From contig JAKQHS010000061.1 in NCBI GenBank assembly GCA_029557915.1, positions 26,723 to 90,722 on the forward strand: 64,000 bases of DNA. Direction: 5' to 3'. Shown piece after piece: positions 1 through 9,290 of the stretch (within the stretch, counting starts at the first letter, position 1; the number at the start of each line of letters is the position of its first letter). The notes below the pieces were generated by a model, which saw nothing but the letters and a program-made list of their open reading frames with translations, was not told where the DNA came from and did no database searches. Both the position numbers and the translations under genes were made by a program. The DNA comes from Bacteroidota bacterium. GTDB lineage: Bacteria > Bacteroidota > Bacteroidia > Chitinophagales > Saprospiraceae.

Positions 1-698
1 ATAGTGGATTTAATGGCCAGATAAAACAACCACGCCAGGCCCGTCAGGACCATCACAGTTTTTCCCAGGCCACGCCCAGGTTGAAAGTATAAATAGAAGA
101 GGCCGGGGATGATCGCCAGGAAACCAAGCTGCAATACATATTGTAAACCGGAAGGCATCCGAGGGCCCAGGAAATAGGCCATCAATGCGGTTACAATCAA
201 AACCACACCCACCTGTTGGACCCCAGCCAACCTGGTCCTGGCGCTGGTAAACAGGGAGCTTGTAAATGAGATATCATTGTTTCGCTGCGCATTGAACATG
301 GCTGAAATAAAAAGAATAACGGCAGGAATAGCAAATTCAAAATATTCCTCCCTGGGCACCCTCATATAAACATCGAACAAGGTGGAAAGGGGATGTTGGG
401 CGGGATACCTTTGATATCCCCATAGAGGGAAAAGAAGGTATATCATAATGATATAAAAGGCCATCGCTTCAGGAATGATGAGTTTATGGCCCAAACCTGA
501 GATCATGTATAAAAACAACAGTACAGCTAATGAGAAAATAACCGGCACTTCGTTTCCGGTAATCCAATAAATTCCCAGCAATAAGAGCAATAAAAGGGAC
601 ACCGGAAATTTCAACACATCATTCAACAGAATCTGCGGTTGTGCTGAATGTCCTATAAATCCTTTTGCTTCGGTCAGGCTGACCTCACTCTTCCCCAT
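1..698 (-). CDS. Polytopic membrane protein, N-terminal part (possible O-antigen polymerase/ligase)
   Basis: An open frame starts with ATG at 698 and runs uninterrupted off the left edge, so only about 232 residues are visible. It has about seven strongly hydrophobic stretches (roughly residues 31-47, 52-68, 74-93, 122-136, 164-177, 186-207 and 214-230) with short polar loops. This layout suits the N-terminal half of a Wzy polymerase or O-antigen ligase, and the setting at the end of a glycosyltransferase operon supports that reading. No family motif was recognised, so the function is inferred from topology and context. Only 3 bases separate its start from the stop of the glycosyltransferase upstream, consistent with one transcript. 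Confidence 0.6.
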   Translation of the reverse strand, partial: MGKSEVSLTEAKGFIGHSAQPQILLNDVLKFPVSLLLLLLLGIYWITGNEVPVIFSLAVLLFLYMISGLGHKLIIPEAMAFYIIMIYLLFPLWGYQRYPAQHPLSTLFDVYMRVPREEYFEFAIPAVILFISAMFNAQRNNDISFTSSLFTSARTRLAGVQQVGVVLIVTALMAYFLGPRMPSGLQYVLQLGFLAIIPGLFYLYFQPGRGLGKTVMVLTGLAWLFYLAIKST

Positions 699-701
699 GA
701 A

Positions 702-1733
702 TCAAGTCTTATCCTGTTTTAATCCGAGGTGCTCTAAAATCAAGTCAAACCTTTGGATATAAGTGTGCTTACCCATTACCATTTTATTTCCAGCCCTTCG
801 GACCTTATCCGCTTCCAGCGGGTGGTTAAAAATCCATTTTAATTGTTCCGTGATTTTATGAACCTCTGAAAAATAGATAACATGCTTCATATTATGGAAT
901 GAACCTTCCATTTCCGGGCATGCGGAACTGAGCTGGAGTCCCCCGGCGACAGGAATTTCAAAAAATCTCATGTTGGCAGACATAAAATGGGTTTGATCCA
1001 TCACATTCAGGTTTACTTTTGTAGTATTGAAAAAGGTGGCCAGGTCCTTTTCATAAAGCCCTGGTCCTTTTACTCTTTTCCTTACCTGCCTGTTTTTGCA
1101 GTCCCTTTTCCAGTAAGGTCCGTGAATCTCAATGACGAGATCCGGAAAGGCCTCGCAAATTGCGCTTAAAACCTCCTCTCTTTCCGGCCGCCACCCCCCA
1201 ACAAATCCGATGTCCCGCAAAAACCCTTGGCTCCTAACTTCCATTGCATGCAAATCAGGATCTGCCGCAAGGGGAATCCAACGGACATTGAAGAAACCCA
1301 ATTTATCCAAAACCGCAACACTGGATGAACTGAAAGTAGCGGTGAGATCAACCAATCGCCCATTTAAAATCGTATGGGTTTCCAGGCTAAGAGGAGGATC
1401 CGGCCAGATCCAAACCAATTTAACCTTTGGTCGCAAGGCTTTGATGCTGGCCAATGCCCCCGGCAAAACCCTGGTATTAGTAAAACATAAAATCACATCG
1501 GGTCCAAATGAAATGGCCCTGGAGACCCATTTTCTGTTCATCTTTTTGCTCCAGGCATCGACTGGTAAAAATTTGTGTATCAATTGTCCGGCCGATCCAC
1601 CTTTTAGAAAGGCTTTCTGTTCTTTCAGGGGTTCAAAGACTTCTATAACGAAGCCAGATTTTAAGGCCGCTCTATAATACGACCCTTCAAGGGACCCGAC
1701 GCCAAACTCACCAATGATCATCATTCTCATCAT
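702..1733 (-). CDS. CgeB-like glycosyltransferase
   Basis: A 343-residue protein resembling the CgeB/DUF3880 glycosyltransferase group. The N-terminal half has a Rossmann-type start (MMRMMIIGEFGVGSLEGSYY) and the 'PDVILCFTNTRVLPG' segment. The C-terminal half carries the conserved block 'MSANMRFFEIPVAGG' (about residues 255-270), which in this family lies near the nucleotide-sugar site. It would transfer a sugar to a lipid-linked glycan at the cytoplasmic face. It follows a GT2 gene by 5 bases and is about the same length as the broken homologue reconstructed at 4620-5648. Donor and acceptor cannot be read from the sequence. Confidence 0.8.
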   Translation of the reverse strand: MMRMMIIGEFGVGSLEGSYYRAALKSGFVIEVFEPLKEQKAFLKGGSAGQLIHKFLPVDAWSKKMNRKWVSRAISFGPDVILCFTNTRVLPGALASIKALRPKVKLVWIWPDPPLSLETHTILNGRLVDLTATFSSSSVAVLDKLGFFNVRWIPLAADPDLHAMEVRSQGFLRDIGFVGGWRPEREEVLSAICEAFPDLVIEIHGPYWKRDCKNRQVRKRVKGPGLYEKDLATFFNTTKVNLNVMDQTHFMSANMRFFEIPVAGGLQLSSACPEMEGSFHNMKHVIYFSEVHKITEQLKWIFNHPLEADKVRRAGNKMVMGKHTYIQRFDLILEHLGLKQDKT

Positions 1734-1738
1734 GCTTT

Positions 1739-2782
1739 CTATCTTCTTTTGACCATTTTATACAAAAGACTTTTGGTGCGGGTAAAAATAAACAATGGAG
1801 TCACTAGTCCAGCCAGGCTGGCCAGGCTGTACCATACCCAAAGCCGAATGGTTTGCATGCCATTCAACAACCCAATATCCGGGCTCCGGTGAGGCACCAT
1901 ACCTTGCATTAGGCCTACTGCAGCAGGAAAGGCTCCATGAGTCCTGTAATCCAGTAACCAATAGGGATAGGTCAACGTATATATTCTCCTGAATACAAGG
2001 TAAGTCCTTGCTTGGTTCAGGACGCCCGCCGCTCTTAATCCTTCTATTAAAACGTGAATCACCGAATGTAAACCGCCGTTTAACGGCTTATAATCGGTCC
2101 ATTTCCTGGCAATAGTCTGCAGGTACGAGTTCCTCTCCTTTTGATTCTCCAGCACCAGGTCTTTAATGACCATCGGTTCTTTTATTGAAAACAAACGGCA
2201 TCCTCGGGAAATCATCAAAACGGCCAGATATATCTGTGAATAAATACTTCCGTCCTGACTTTCCGAATTAAACCGGTCAAAACTCTCTTTTTTCCAAATC
2301 GTTCCGCCCACAAAACTGAAACAGGAATAATAATTCATGGCCACACCATAACCGCTTCCGAGTATGGCGGTTGCGGCTGCCCTTTGCACAAATTTTCGTT
2401 TAATTTCATCTTCCAGGAAATTGGAAAATCCCAATTCGGGAAAACCGTTATTTTCTATAAAATCCGCCAATTTAAGAAGAGAAAAGTCTGGATTTATGGT
2501 ATCATCATTACCGATCACTATCGCATAGTGTCCGCTGGCAAGTTCTATTGATTTTCTAAAGTTGCGATCATATCCCTGGTTGGATTCGAAACGGTGATAT
2601 ACCAGTTTATGCCTGAAGGTTAATTGAATATCCTGAATACCCAGTTTGGTCTCATCAGACGAACAATCATCGCCTACAATGATTTCAAGTTCAGGGTATG
2701 ATTGGAGTTCAAGGGTTTTCAGGGATTTTTTTAGGTATTCAAACCTATTGAAATGAGGAATGCAAATAGAAAATTTAATCAT
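1739..2782 (-). CDS. Family 2 glycosyltransferase
   Basis: A 347-residue GT2 (GT-A fold) enzyme. The N-terminal nucleotide-binding strand 'FSICIPHFNRFEYLKKSL' is followed by 'IIVGDDCSSDET' (about residues 35-46) and the metal-binding DxD-like 'VIGNDDTINPD' (about residues 89-99). A hydrophobic segment near the C terminus (about residues 310-335) suggests membrane association. It lies between a methyltransferase (15 bases upstream) and a CgeB-like transferase in the same operon, so it probably builds a surface-glycan repeat. Sugar specificity is unknown. Confidence 0.88.
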   Translation of the reverse strand: MIKFSICIPHFNRFEYLKKSLKTLELQSYPELEIIVGDDCSSDETKLGIQDIQLTFRHKLVYHRFESNQGYDRNFRKSIELASGHYAIVIGNDDTINPDFSLLKLADFIENNGFPELGFSNFLEDEIKRKFVQRAAATAILGSGYGVAMNYYSCFSFVGGTIWKKESFDRFNSESQDGSIYSQIYLAVLMISRGCRLFSIKEPMVIKDLVLENQKERNSYLQTIARKWTDYKPLNGGLHSVIHVLIEGLRAAGVLNQARTYLVFRRIYTLTYPYWLLDYRTHGAFPAAVGLMQGMVPHRSPDIGLLNGMQTIRLWVWYSLASLAGLVTPLFIFTRTKSLLYKMVKRR

Positions 2783-2797
2783 TCTTCATTTCCTATT

Positions 2798-3463
2798 TCA
2801 AAATGGCTTAAGCGCCTCCAGGTAAACAGACAAATAGGATTCCACATTCCCTTCCACCTCTTTAATACAACTCTCCATGTATACACTCTGGCCATACCTG
2901 CATTCTTTTAAATCCATAAAACCGGCATGAAGCAGCTTCTCTGATAAACTCCTGCTGTCGTACATATATTTATGCTGATGGGGGTATCCTTGAATTTCGA
3001 AGATCAGTTTTTTCAAAAAATTCAATTTACCATATTGCCCTTCCCTGTGCAAATTCAATGCCCACAATAATGATTCTGAGGCCTTTGAGTTTTGATTTTC
3101 AAATTCTAAAATGTATTTTTTGCAGAGTTTAAATAAATCCGGGACAACCAATCTGATCACCCCTCCAGGCTTTAAGCAACGAAAGCTTTCCCTTAACATT
3201 AACCGGGCGGAATCAAGGGTTAAATGTTCATACAAGTGAGAGGCATATACAATATCCACTGAATCATTTCCCCATTTCCACGTTCTGTTAAGATTCATAT
3301 AGGTAAGATTATGGTTCTTATAGACTACATGCTTAAATAGAGGAACCACAATTTTTCTCAAAAAGGGACTTCTTTGAAGATTGGCATTCCAGGAGGAATC
3401 AGTATTAATCCACCCCGCAGGTCTTACATGACCACATCCCAGGTTTATTTTGATCAGGTCCAT
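2798..3463 (-). CDS. Class I SAM-dependent methyltransferase
   Basis: A 221-residue enzyme of the Methyltransf_11 type common in glycan loci. Motif I is 'INLGCGHVRPAGWINTD' (about residues 6-22), and the post-motif 'VYASHLYEHL' with 'RCLKPGGVIRLVVPDL' (about residues 75-110) is typical. It could methylate a sugar hydroxyl or carboxyl, or cap a growing chain. It is 11 bases downstream of a glycosyltransferase and 15 bases upstream of the next one. The fold assignment is secure; the substrate is not. Confidence 0.85.
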   Translation of the reverse strand: MDLIKINLGCGHVRPAGWINTDSSWNANLQRSPFLRKIVVPLFKHVVYKNHNLTYMNLNRTWKWGNDSVDIVYASHLYEHLTLDSARLMLRESFRCLKPGGVIRLVVPDLFKLCKKYILEFENQNSKASESLLWALNLHREGQYGKLNFLKKLIFEIQGYPHQHKYMYDSRSLSEKLLHAGFMDLKECRYGQSVYMESCIKEVEGNVESYLSVYLEALKPF

Positions 3464-3474
3464 GGTACCGTCTT

Positions 3475-4623
3475 CTATGGGGTTATGCGTAATGCATTCT
3501 TTTCATTCAATAGCTCCCGAATCAGAGGTTCATAGGTATTTTCGCAAATAAACTCGTTCTTCCGGTATTCTAAGCCGGAGCGGTCCACCATTGCAGACAA
3601 GGATATCCTTTCCAGTTTCTCAAAATCCACAGAACTGATTTTCGGATAAGTCCCCTTGGTAGATAATGTATCCGAGGTAACCATCTGCTTGGGAAACCAT
3701 ACGTCAAGACCACATACATGATATTCAAAAAGTTTATTGGGAATATTATATGTGTAATTGGGTATATGCCCCTTATACAGCACTAAACCGATTCTATACT
3801 TTGGAAGAATGTCAGGAAGTTGATCATATTTGACAAAACCCTTAAAATGAATATTCCGGGGAACAACAGAATCCAGATATTGAATGATCTCGGGGGAGTA
3901 ATTATCGCTATAAATATCCCAATAACACTCAGAAGGTCTCGAAGAAATAAAGTTAGCCATCTCCTTGAAATACATGGTTTCAGAACTGAGCGCTCCAACA
4001 TACACAAATCCAATCCTGTTTAACCCATCCTTGATGGTCACAGGGCCTGTCTTCGCCCACGACGCAGGCGGGTAATTGGGCAGTATATAAGTTTTTGTTG
4101 GCGCATCCTTTCCCAAATCTTTTATAAAAAGTCGCATCCGGTCTTCATTGGTATGCGAAACCCAATATGATTTCTTATATAAATGTTTTTCCAACCGGTG
4201 TAGCCACCGGTTAAAAATCGGGCCCGAAGAATATTCCCCAGGACTGATGTATTCATGATAGTGAATAAATATCCTGCAGGAGGAATTCAGCCATCTATTA
4301 TAAAAATAAGGAGCAGCCGCTGATACCGTTTCATAATATAACAAAGCCGAAGGTTTCACCTTTGACAACCGAAGAAAGGCACAAATGAAAAACCTTAGAT
4401 ATAAGAACAATCGTGAAGTCCTGCTCATGTCACTTTGCCATTTCGCCTCACGGTGAATATTAACATTTGGAATATACATTTTTTGTTTTCCGTTCCCAGC
4501 ATCAGTAGTGATCAAATGAATTTCAACATGTTGCATATGGGTTGCAGCAAGTAGTCTTGTGAGATTAAAAGCGGGTGGGTATTTCTCCACCGGCTGAAAA
4601 TGGAGGATACAAAGTTTCTTCAA
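3475..4623 (-). CDS. Glycosyltransferase (GT-B fold, GT4-like)
   Basis: A 382-residue protein with the two-domain layout of a GT-B enzyme. The C-terminal donor-domain signature is 'YNIPNKLFEYHVCGLDVW' (about residues 297-314), corresponding to the 'SPNKLFEYMA' block of many capsule transferases. The start ATG at 4623 overlaps the stop of the upstream pseudogene in an ATGA arrangement, so it was probably translationally coupled to a gene that is now broken. Composition is intermediate between the AT-rich cassette upstream and the rest of the locus. Exact family and sugar are not determined. Confidence 0.78.
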   Translation of the reverse strand: MKKLCILHFQPVEKYPPAFNLTRLLAATHMQHVEIHLITTDAGNGKQKMYIPNVNIHREAKWQSDMSRTSRLFLYLRFFICAFLRLSKVKPSALLYYETVSAAAPYFYNRWLNSSCRIFIHYHEYISPGEYSSGPIFNRWLHRLEKHLYKKSYWVSHTNEDRMRLFIKDLGKDAPTKTYILPNYPPASWAKTGPVTIKDGLNRIGFVYVGALSSETMYFKEMANFISSRPSECYWDIYSDNYSPEIIQYLDSVVPRNIHFKGFVKYDQLPDILPKYRIGLVLYKGHIPNYTYNIPNKLFEYHVCGLDVWFPKQMVTSDTLSTKGTYPKISSVDFEKLERISLSAMVDRSGLEYRKNEFICENTYEPLIRELLNEKNALRITP

Positions 4624-5648
4624 ATCCGAAATTCGTTGATATCGCTTAAGAACTTCCTTGTTCTGCTAAAATAATCATATCTTTTGCTCAAGGAGAGTCT
4701 TCGGGCTCTGCGACCCAGATCTAAAGCGGCCTGGAGTGTCATATTCAAAATGACATTTACCTGTTTGAGGCAGATTTCGGTATCGGTGAATAGAGTGACC
4801 AAGTTGTCGTTGCCGAAATACTCTCTGTGATCAATCCGGATAAAGACCAATACCTCCCTCCGCCGGAATTTCGAAGGAACACATATTGTGCGATGTTGGA
4901 TTGTATGGGCGCATTAAACTCAATTGAACCCTATATCTATAGAATGCTTTCCAGAACTCCTCTCCATACACTGGAGGATGCACAGTGATTACTTGATGGT
5001 GAGTATGGCGGTCTCAGTGGTTACCATAAACATGCAAAGGTATTGAATCGGCGACTTTTTCCAGAAAATGCACCAGATACTTGTCAGGATTACCAATGAA
5101 GCAGGGTTTGAGCACTTCCTCCTGTTTGGTACATCGCTCATACGAGGTTGATGATAATTCAAAGCCAAACGGAAATATAAAACAAGGCAGTTTAAACTGG
5201 TACAAGATGGTTTTCTGAACACCGCGGTCATAAGTATAATTGATATCATACAGGCTGATCGACCGGGTCACATTTATATTTCCACAACCCCTGCTACTGA
5301 AATAAAAAGTATTGTCTGGATTGTAATTCACTAGTATAATTCCCTGCTTTATTAGTTGTCTCAAAGTAGAAGGCAACAATTCCATTCTTTTAAATACCCA
5401 GATCAGATCTGGCTTATCCATTTCGACTAGTTTGTATATATCATCATTAATGGCGTAGATATTTTTTGAAAGTCCAGATCTGTATTGGAGTTTATTAAAA
5501 AGACTTTCATTGAAGTAATAATAAAATATATCCTCGGCTGTGAATAATTCTGTTTCGATCCCAAAACTATTAAGATGTTTTTTGTAGATCCTCTCTCCAA
5601 TGACCATACTTGAATGGTTCCTATAATTAATATTTTTATAATTTTCAC
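4620..5648 (-). pseudogene. Broken CgeB-like glycosyltransferase with three lesions
   Basis: Three reading frames together restore one CgeB-like glycosyltransferase of about 341 residues, nearly the length of the intact homologue at 702-1733. Frame one starts with GTG at 5648 and reads 'MKIIKILIIGTIQVWSLE'. A 2-base slip in a GAGAGAG run near 5590 moves it to the frame reading 'RIYKKHLNSFGIETEL'. An in-frame TGA at 5014-5016 follows 'PLHVYGNH', where Trp (TGG) would fit, and reading continues with 'HPPVYGEEFW' and 'SHNMCSFEIPAEGG'. A one-base insertion near 4834 shifts to 'DHREYFGNDNLVTLF' and the C terminus. The final stop overlaps the next gene's ATG. Three independent lesions make a functional product very unlikely. 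Confidence 0.85.
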
Positions 5649-5698
5649 TAGAAATAATTGATTGTTATTGAATTGAACTTAAACTCATTATTTAACAA

Positions 5699-6295
5699 CT
5701 AAAATCTCAATTTAATAAATTGACAAGGGTTGCCTGCATAAATACCATCTTTTCTTAAAGCACCCTTAACCACGCTATTAGCACCAATTACTACTCCGTC
5801 TTCAATAATAGTACCCGGCAATATTAAGCAGCCTCTCCCTATCCACACATTATTACCTATGCTGATAGGATCAGAAGTATCCCCTGCAATCTTCATTGGA
5901 ACATCTTTACGGTCGTAACGATGAGTGGTGTCACGAATAGATGTATACTCGCCAATCTGAACGTCATTTCCAATTTTTATTTTAGAATTTACTGCTATCA
6001 CTACTCCATAAGAGAATAAACAATTATCCCCAACCACTAATTCACTTTCTGATCCAAACTCAATAATAACATTGTCATAAATATTTACATTCATCCCACA
6101 AAAAACCCTATTTGAAAGTCCATGAATTATAACATTTCTTCCTATTATAACAGTTGAATTATTAAAAAATAACCTACTACGTAAAACTCTGCCAATAGGA
6201 AATGTCAGCTTTTTATTTAAATAAAACAGGATTTTCCTTGTAAGTCCTTTACCTTTGTGCTTCTTATAAAATTCTATCGATTTTTTTATTAACAT
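5699..6295 (-). CDS. Left-handed beta-helix acyltransferase (hexapeptide repeat)
   Basis: A 198-residue protein of the LbH acetyltransferase superfamily (maltose/galactoside O-acetyltransferase-like). Imperfect hexapeptide repeats run through most of it, for example 'IIGRNVIIHG', 'VVGDNCLF' and 'IGNNVWIGRGCLILPGTIIEDGVVIGANSVV', ending with the typical 'AGNP' turn. A likely role is O- or N-acetylation of a sugar in the glycan made here. It lies 6 bases downstream of a GT2 gene and belongs to the AT-rich cassette. The substrate is not evident. Confidence 0.85.
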   Translation of the reverse strand: MLIKKSIEFYKKHKGKGLTRKILFYLNKKLTFPIGRVLRSRLFFNNSTVIIGRNVIIHGLSNRVFCGMNVNIYDNVIIEFGSESELVVGDNCLFSYGVVIAVNSKIKIGNDVQIGEYTSIRDTTHRYDRKDVPMKIAGDTSDPISIGNNVWIGRGCLILPGTIIEDGVVIGANSVVKGALRKDGIYAGNPCQFIKLRF

Positions 6296-6301
6296 TATTT
6301 C

Positions 6302-7219
6302 TTATACAAGTGGATTTTCACCCGAATAATTTCTAAAATAATCTCGCTTTTGAGGCCTTAATATTGATTTGAAATATTTTATAGGAATAGGATGAATCTT
6401 CAAAAGTGAAATTACCTTTGAAAATTTAAAGGTAATCAAAAGTTTAAGGACAAAACGAGAATAACTTCCATAAAGATTATTGAGTGCAATTTCTTTCTGT
6501 TCATTATTAAGAGGATTATTTTTGTTAGCTAAAAGAGGTACTAAATACTTATAACTATCTATGATAAAAAGGTCAGTATTTTGGATAAGTTTTTCAGATG
6601 CTTGCCCCTTTCTCCTTCGCCACCAGCTCAATCCATCTTGAATAATGATTGACGGATAAAGCATCCCAATTTTATATTGAATATATGCATCCCCCATCTT
6701 TATTTGCATATTGTCAAAACATCCTGTTTCAATAATGGCGGATTTCTTGAACAGAACCTTGGTGAAATTTCTGCCAATTATAGAATTATCGAGATATTCA
6801 AATTGATAAAACTGTAGTGGATATATTTTAAAAGGATAACGTATTCTTTCGTCCCAAGGTCTTGCTATGATCATACCGCAATCTTCATTATTAGTGACAT
6901 GCCTAACAAATATTTCAAGGCCATAATCATACAAAATATCATCAGCATCTATAAAAATTAACCACTGCCCCTTTGATAATGAAATTGCATTGTTCCGGTT
7001 TGCATTTTCGCCTATATTAACTTCATTTTTTATCTTTAGAATTCTTGTATCATTATACTCTGAAATTATTTCCCAGGTATTATCAGTAGAGTTATCATCA
7101 CATATGATTAATTCAAAATCTACATATGATTGATTTAAAATACTTTGTATTGAATCCTTAATAAAACGTGCAGAATTATAAGAAACCATTAATACAGAAA
7201 TTACAGGTATAGTCTTCAA
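6302..7219 (-). CDS. Family 2 glycosyltransferase
   Basis: A 305-residue GT2 enzyme: 'IPVISVLMVSYNSARFI' at the N terminus, 'ELIICDDNSTDNTWEI' (about residues 36-51) and the metal-binding motif 'WLIFIDADDIL' (about residues 86-96). It belongs to the AT-rich cassette and is 6 bases upstream of the acyltransferase gene. Family membership is clear from the motifs; the sugar transferred cannot be read. Confidence 0.9.
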   Translation of the reverse strand: MKTIPVISVLMVSYNSARFIKDSIQSILNQSYVDFELIICDDNSTDNTWEIISEYNDTRILKIKNEVNIGENANRNNAISLSKGQWLIFIDADDILYDYGLEIFVRHVTNNEDCGMIIARPWDERIRYPFKIYPLQFYQFEYLDNSIIGRNFTKVLFKKSAIIETGCFDNMQIKMGDAYIQYKIGMLYPSIIIQDGLSWWRRRKGQASEKLIQNTDLFIIDSYKYLVPLLANKNNPLNNEQKEIALNNLYGSYSRFVLKLLITFKFSKVISLLKIHPIPIKYFKSILRPQKRDYFRNYSGENPLV

Positions 7220-7242
7220 AATAAATTATAATAATTTGTAGT

Positions 7243-8163
7243 TTATTTTTTCTGCAGCCACAAACTACCTCCGGAATTTTTATAACATAAAGGCATTTCT
7301 CTAAATGCTTCTGGGTGATGAGTATGTAAATAATGGGCAAACAATTTTATCTTATATTCCGCATTATTCATAAGGAAAGCATGAATTAAATATATTTCAT
7401 TCCAATTGAAGCCTCCATACACCCATTCTTTAGGGTATTCGAATGGATAAAATATGTCATGAAAATGTATCAATACACCGGAATGTAATTTAGGAAGAAT
7501 TTCAAAAAGTACGAAGTTGACATCACTCCCTGTTTTTGAAATATGAGAGCCATCAATAAACAGTATATCATTCTCCTTCAATTGTTCAAAGTATGATTCA
7601 TCTACTGATTGAATCCCGTCAACTATAATTTCCGTATTTTTCTTATCTTCTTCAGATATCAGTGAATATAGGCGCTCAGGATACGGTTCTATAAAGCTTA
7701 GCTTTATTGATTTCTCAAAATAAATGCTATTAACATCAAGAAATAGAGCAGATGTAAAACCAGACCCGGCTTCAATTAAACGCCTAGGTTTAAAATGCCT
7801 TATAAATGAGTAAAGCATTATACCGTCTGTGTATGAGAAAAGATCGTTTTCAAAATAATATCTTCTATTCTTCTGCTTTATAGCACTAAACGGAATCCCC
7901 TGATAATACTTACCAAATTCATTTAGTAGCAAAAGTTGTTCTTCAGAATCTAAATTTATTCCCGGTATAACCTCAACTGATTTATTTTTCCAAATTTGAA
8001 TTTCGTTCCTTTTTATGTCATCCATATTCACTATTGGCGAATAATAATGGCCTGGTTCATAACAGGAATTTTTATAATAGTCGGATCTGAATTTATAAAG
8101 CGTTTTTATATATGGGAAACGGTTTAATAATCCTGCTAACTTGCTTTTAATATTATTCATCAT
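7243..8163 (-). CDS. Class I SAM-dependent methyltransferase (Methyltransf_24-like)
   Basis: A 306-residue protein with the SAM-binding motif 'RRLIEAGSGFTSALFLDV' (about residues 127-144), an acidic 'DILFIDGSHISKTGSDV' (about residues 198-214) and 'GVLIHFHDIF', as in cephalosporin-hydroxylase/O-methyltransferase-like members of capsule clusters. The start overlaps the upstream glycosyltransferase stop by 4 bases (ATGA). It probably methylates a glycan sugar. AT-rich like its neighbours. Confidence 0.8.
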   Translation of the reverse strand: MMNNIKSKLAGLLNRFPYIKTLYKFRSDYYKNSCYEPGHYYSPIVNMDDIKRNEIQIWKNKSVEVIPGINLDSEEQLLLLNEFGKYYQGIPFSAIKQKNRRYYFENDLFSYTDGIMLYSFIRHFKPRRLIEAGSGFTSALFLDVNSIYFEKSIKLSFIEPYPERLYSLISEEDKKNTEIIVDGIQSVDESYFEQLKENDILFIDGSHISKTGSDVNFVLFEILPKLHSGVLIHFHDIFYPFEYPKEWVYGGFNWNEIYLIHAFLMNNAEYKIKLFAHYLHTHHPEAFREMPLCYKNSGGSLWLQKK

Positions 8164-9290
8164 GCATTTAAAACTCTATGAATCTGTTGAAAATAATCTG
8201 TTGCATTGAAGGTCTCTTCAGCAAAAAGTTTTGCTCGCTTCACTATTTCATTCTTCATATCACTGTTGGTAACAAGAGCCAGTATCTTTGCACTTAGATC
8301 TGACGCATCATTTTTCATAAAAAGTAACCCGGTATATCCATCCTGTATAATATTTTTAGTTTCGCCTGAATTACAACCAACCACCGGTATACCTACTTTC
8401 ATGAATTCAATTGTTACTCTTCCAAATGCTTCAAATTCTGAACACATTAAACCAATAGCATTGCTTGCAATATGTTGAAAAGGATGGATTGCGAAAGACT
8501 TGAATTCGACTGCTGTGATAGAATTTGAATCAATGTAATTTGTGATCAATTCAAAATAATCTTTATCAGATACTGATCCAATTATAGTAAGTCGGGATAT
8601 ATAATTTTTCTTCAGTAAAATTTGATGAGCCTTTATAGCCATAAGCTGCCCCTTTCCAGATTGTATCTGGCCTATCACATATAGATTTATTACCCGCGGA
8701 TCTAAATTATTCTCTTGAGCTAAAGTTATCGAAGGTTTTGGGACATTCATATTTATAACCTGAAGTTTTTCCTCCTTAATAAATGTCCCAAATTTACTTT
8801 TTACAAACTTGGAATTTACGAATATCTTTTTGCTTGTATGCGAAATCACTATCGTTGAGAATTTCCATCCATAGTCGAATTTCAGTCCATGATCTTCATC
8901 TAATAATTCATGTAGAAACCAATAGTGTTTCTTACCAAGGATTTTTGAGGCCAATGCGGCAGCAGCAACAGTTGAAGTATTTGAAATTATAAACGCTGGT
9001 TCAATTTTTAAAATGTACAGACAGAACTTTAAAATAGCATATAACTGGCTAAATGTTTTTCGAATAATTTTATAATAACTAATTTTTTCATAAGAAAAGT
9101 GTAACCACCATGGATAAGAAACAAAAATCAATTTACATCCAAGTTCATTAAACATTTGGAAATTTTCTCCTTTGGACGGCAATGTTATTATTACCTCATA
9201 TTGCTTCATTAGGCCAGATGCTAATTCATATAAACATCTTTCTGCCCCACCAAGTTTTTGGCTATGAGAAACTAACAGAATTTTCTTCAT
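8160..9290 (-). CDS. Family 4 glycosyltransferase
   Basis: A 376-residue retaining GT-B enzyme. The acceptor-domain start 'LLVSHSQKLGGAERCLYEL' and the donor-domain EX7E block 'EAFGRVTIEFMKVGIPVVG' (about residues 288-306) are diagnostic of GT4. Both its start and its stop overlap neighbouring genes by 4 bases, so it is translationally coupled on both sides. It would add one sugar to the lipid-linked repeat in the cytoplasm. Confidence 0.92.
   Translation of the reverse strand: MKKILLVSHSQKLGGAERCLYELASGLMKQYEVIITLPSKGENFQMFNELGCKLIFVSYPWWLHFSYEKISYYKIIRKTFSQLYAILKFCLYILKIEPAFIISNTSTVAAAALASKILGKKHYWFLHELLDEDHGLKFDYGWKFSTIVISHTSKKIFVNSKFVKSKFGTFIKEEKLQVINMNVPKPSITLAQENNLDPRVINLYVIGQIQSGKGQLMAIKAHQILLKKNYISRLTIIGSVSDKDYFELITNYIDSNSITAVEFKSFAIHPFQHIASNAIGLMCSEFEAFGRVTIEFMKVGIPVVGCNSGETKNIIQDGYTGLLFMKNDASDLSAKILALVTNSDMKNEIVKRAKLFAEETFNATDYFQQIHRVLNA

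Noticed and set aside
5014..5016. In-frame TGA in the CgeB-like gene as a recoded (Trp or selenocysteine) codon
   Set aside because: The same gene has two frameshifts, and other genes in the window use TGA as a normal stop (many ATGA overlaps). Decay explains it more simply.
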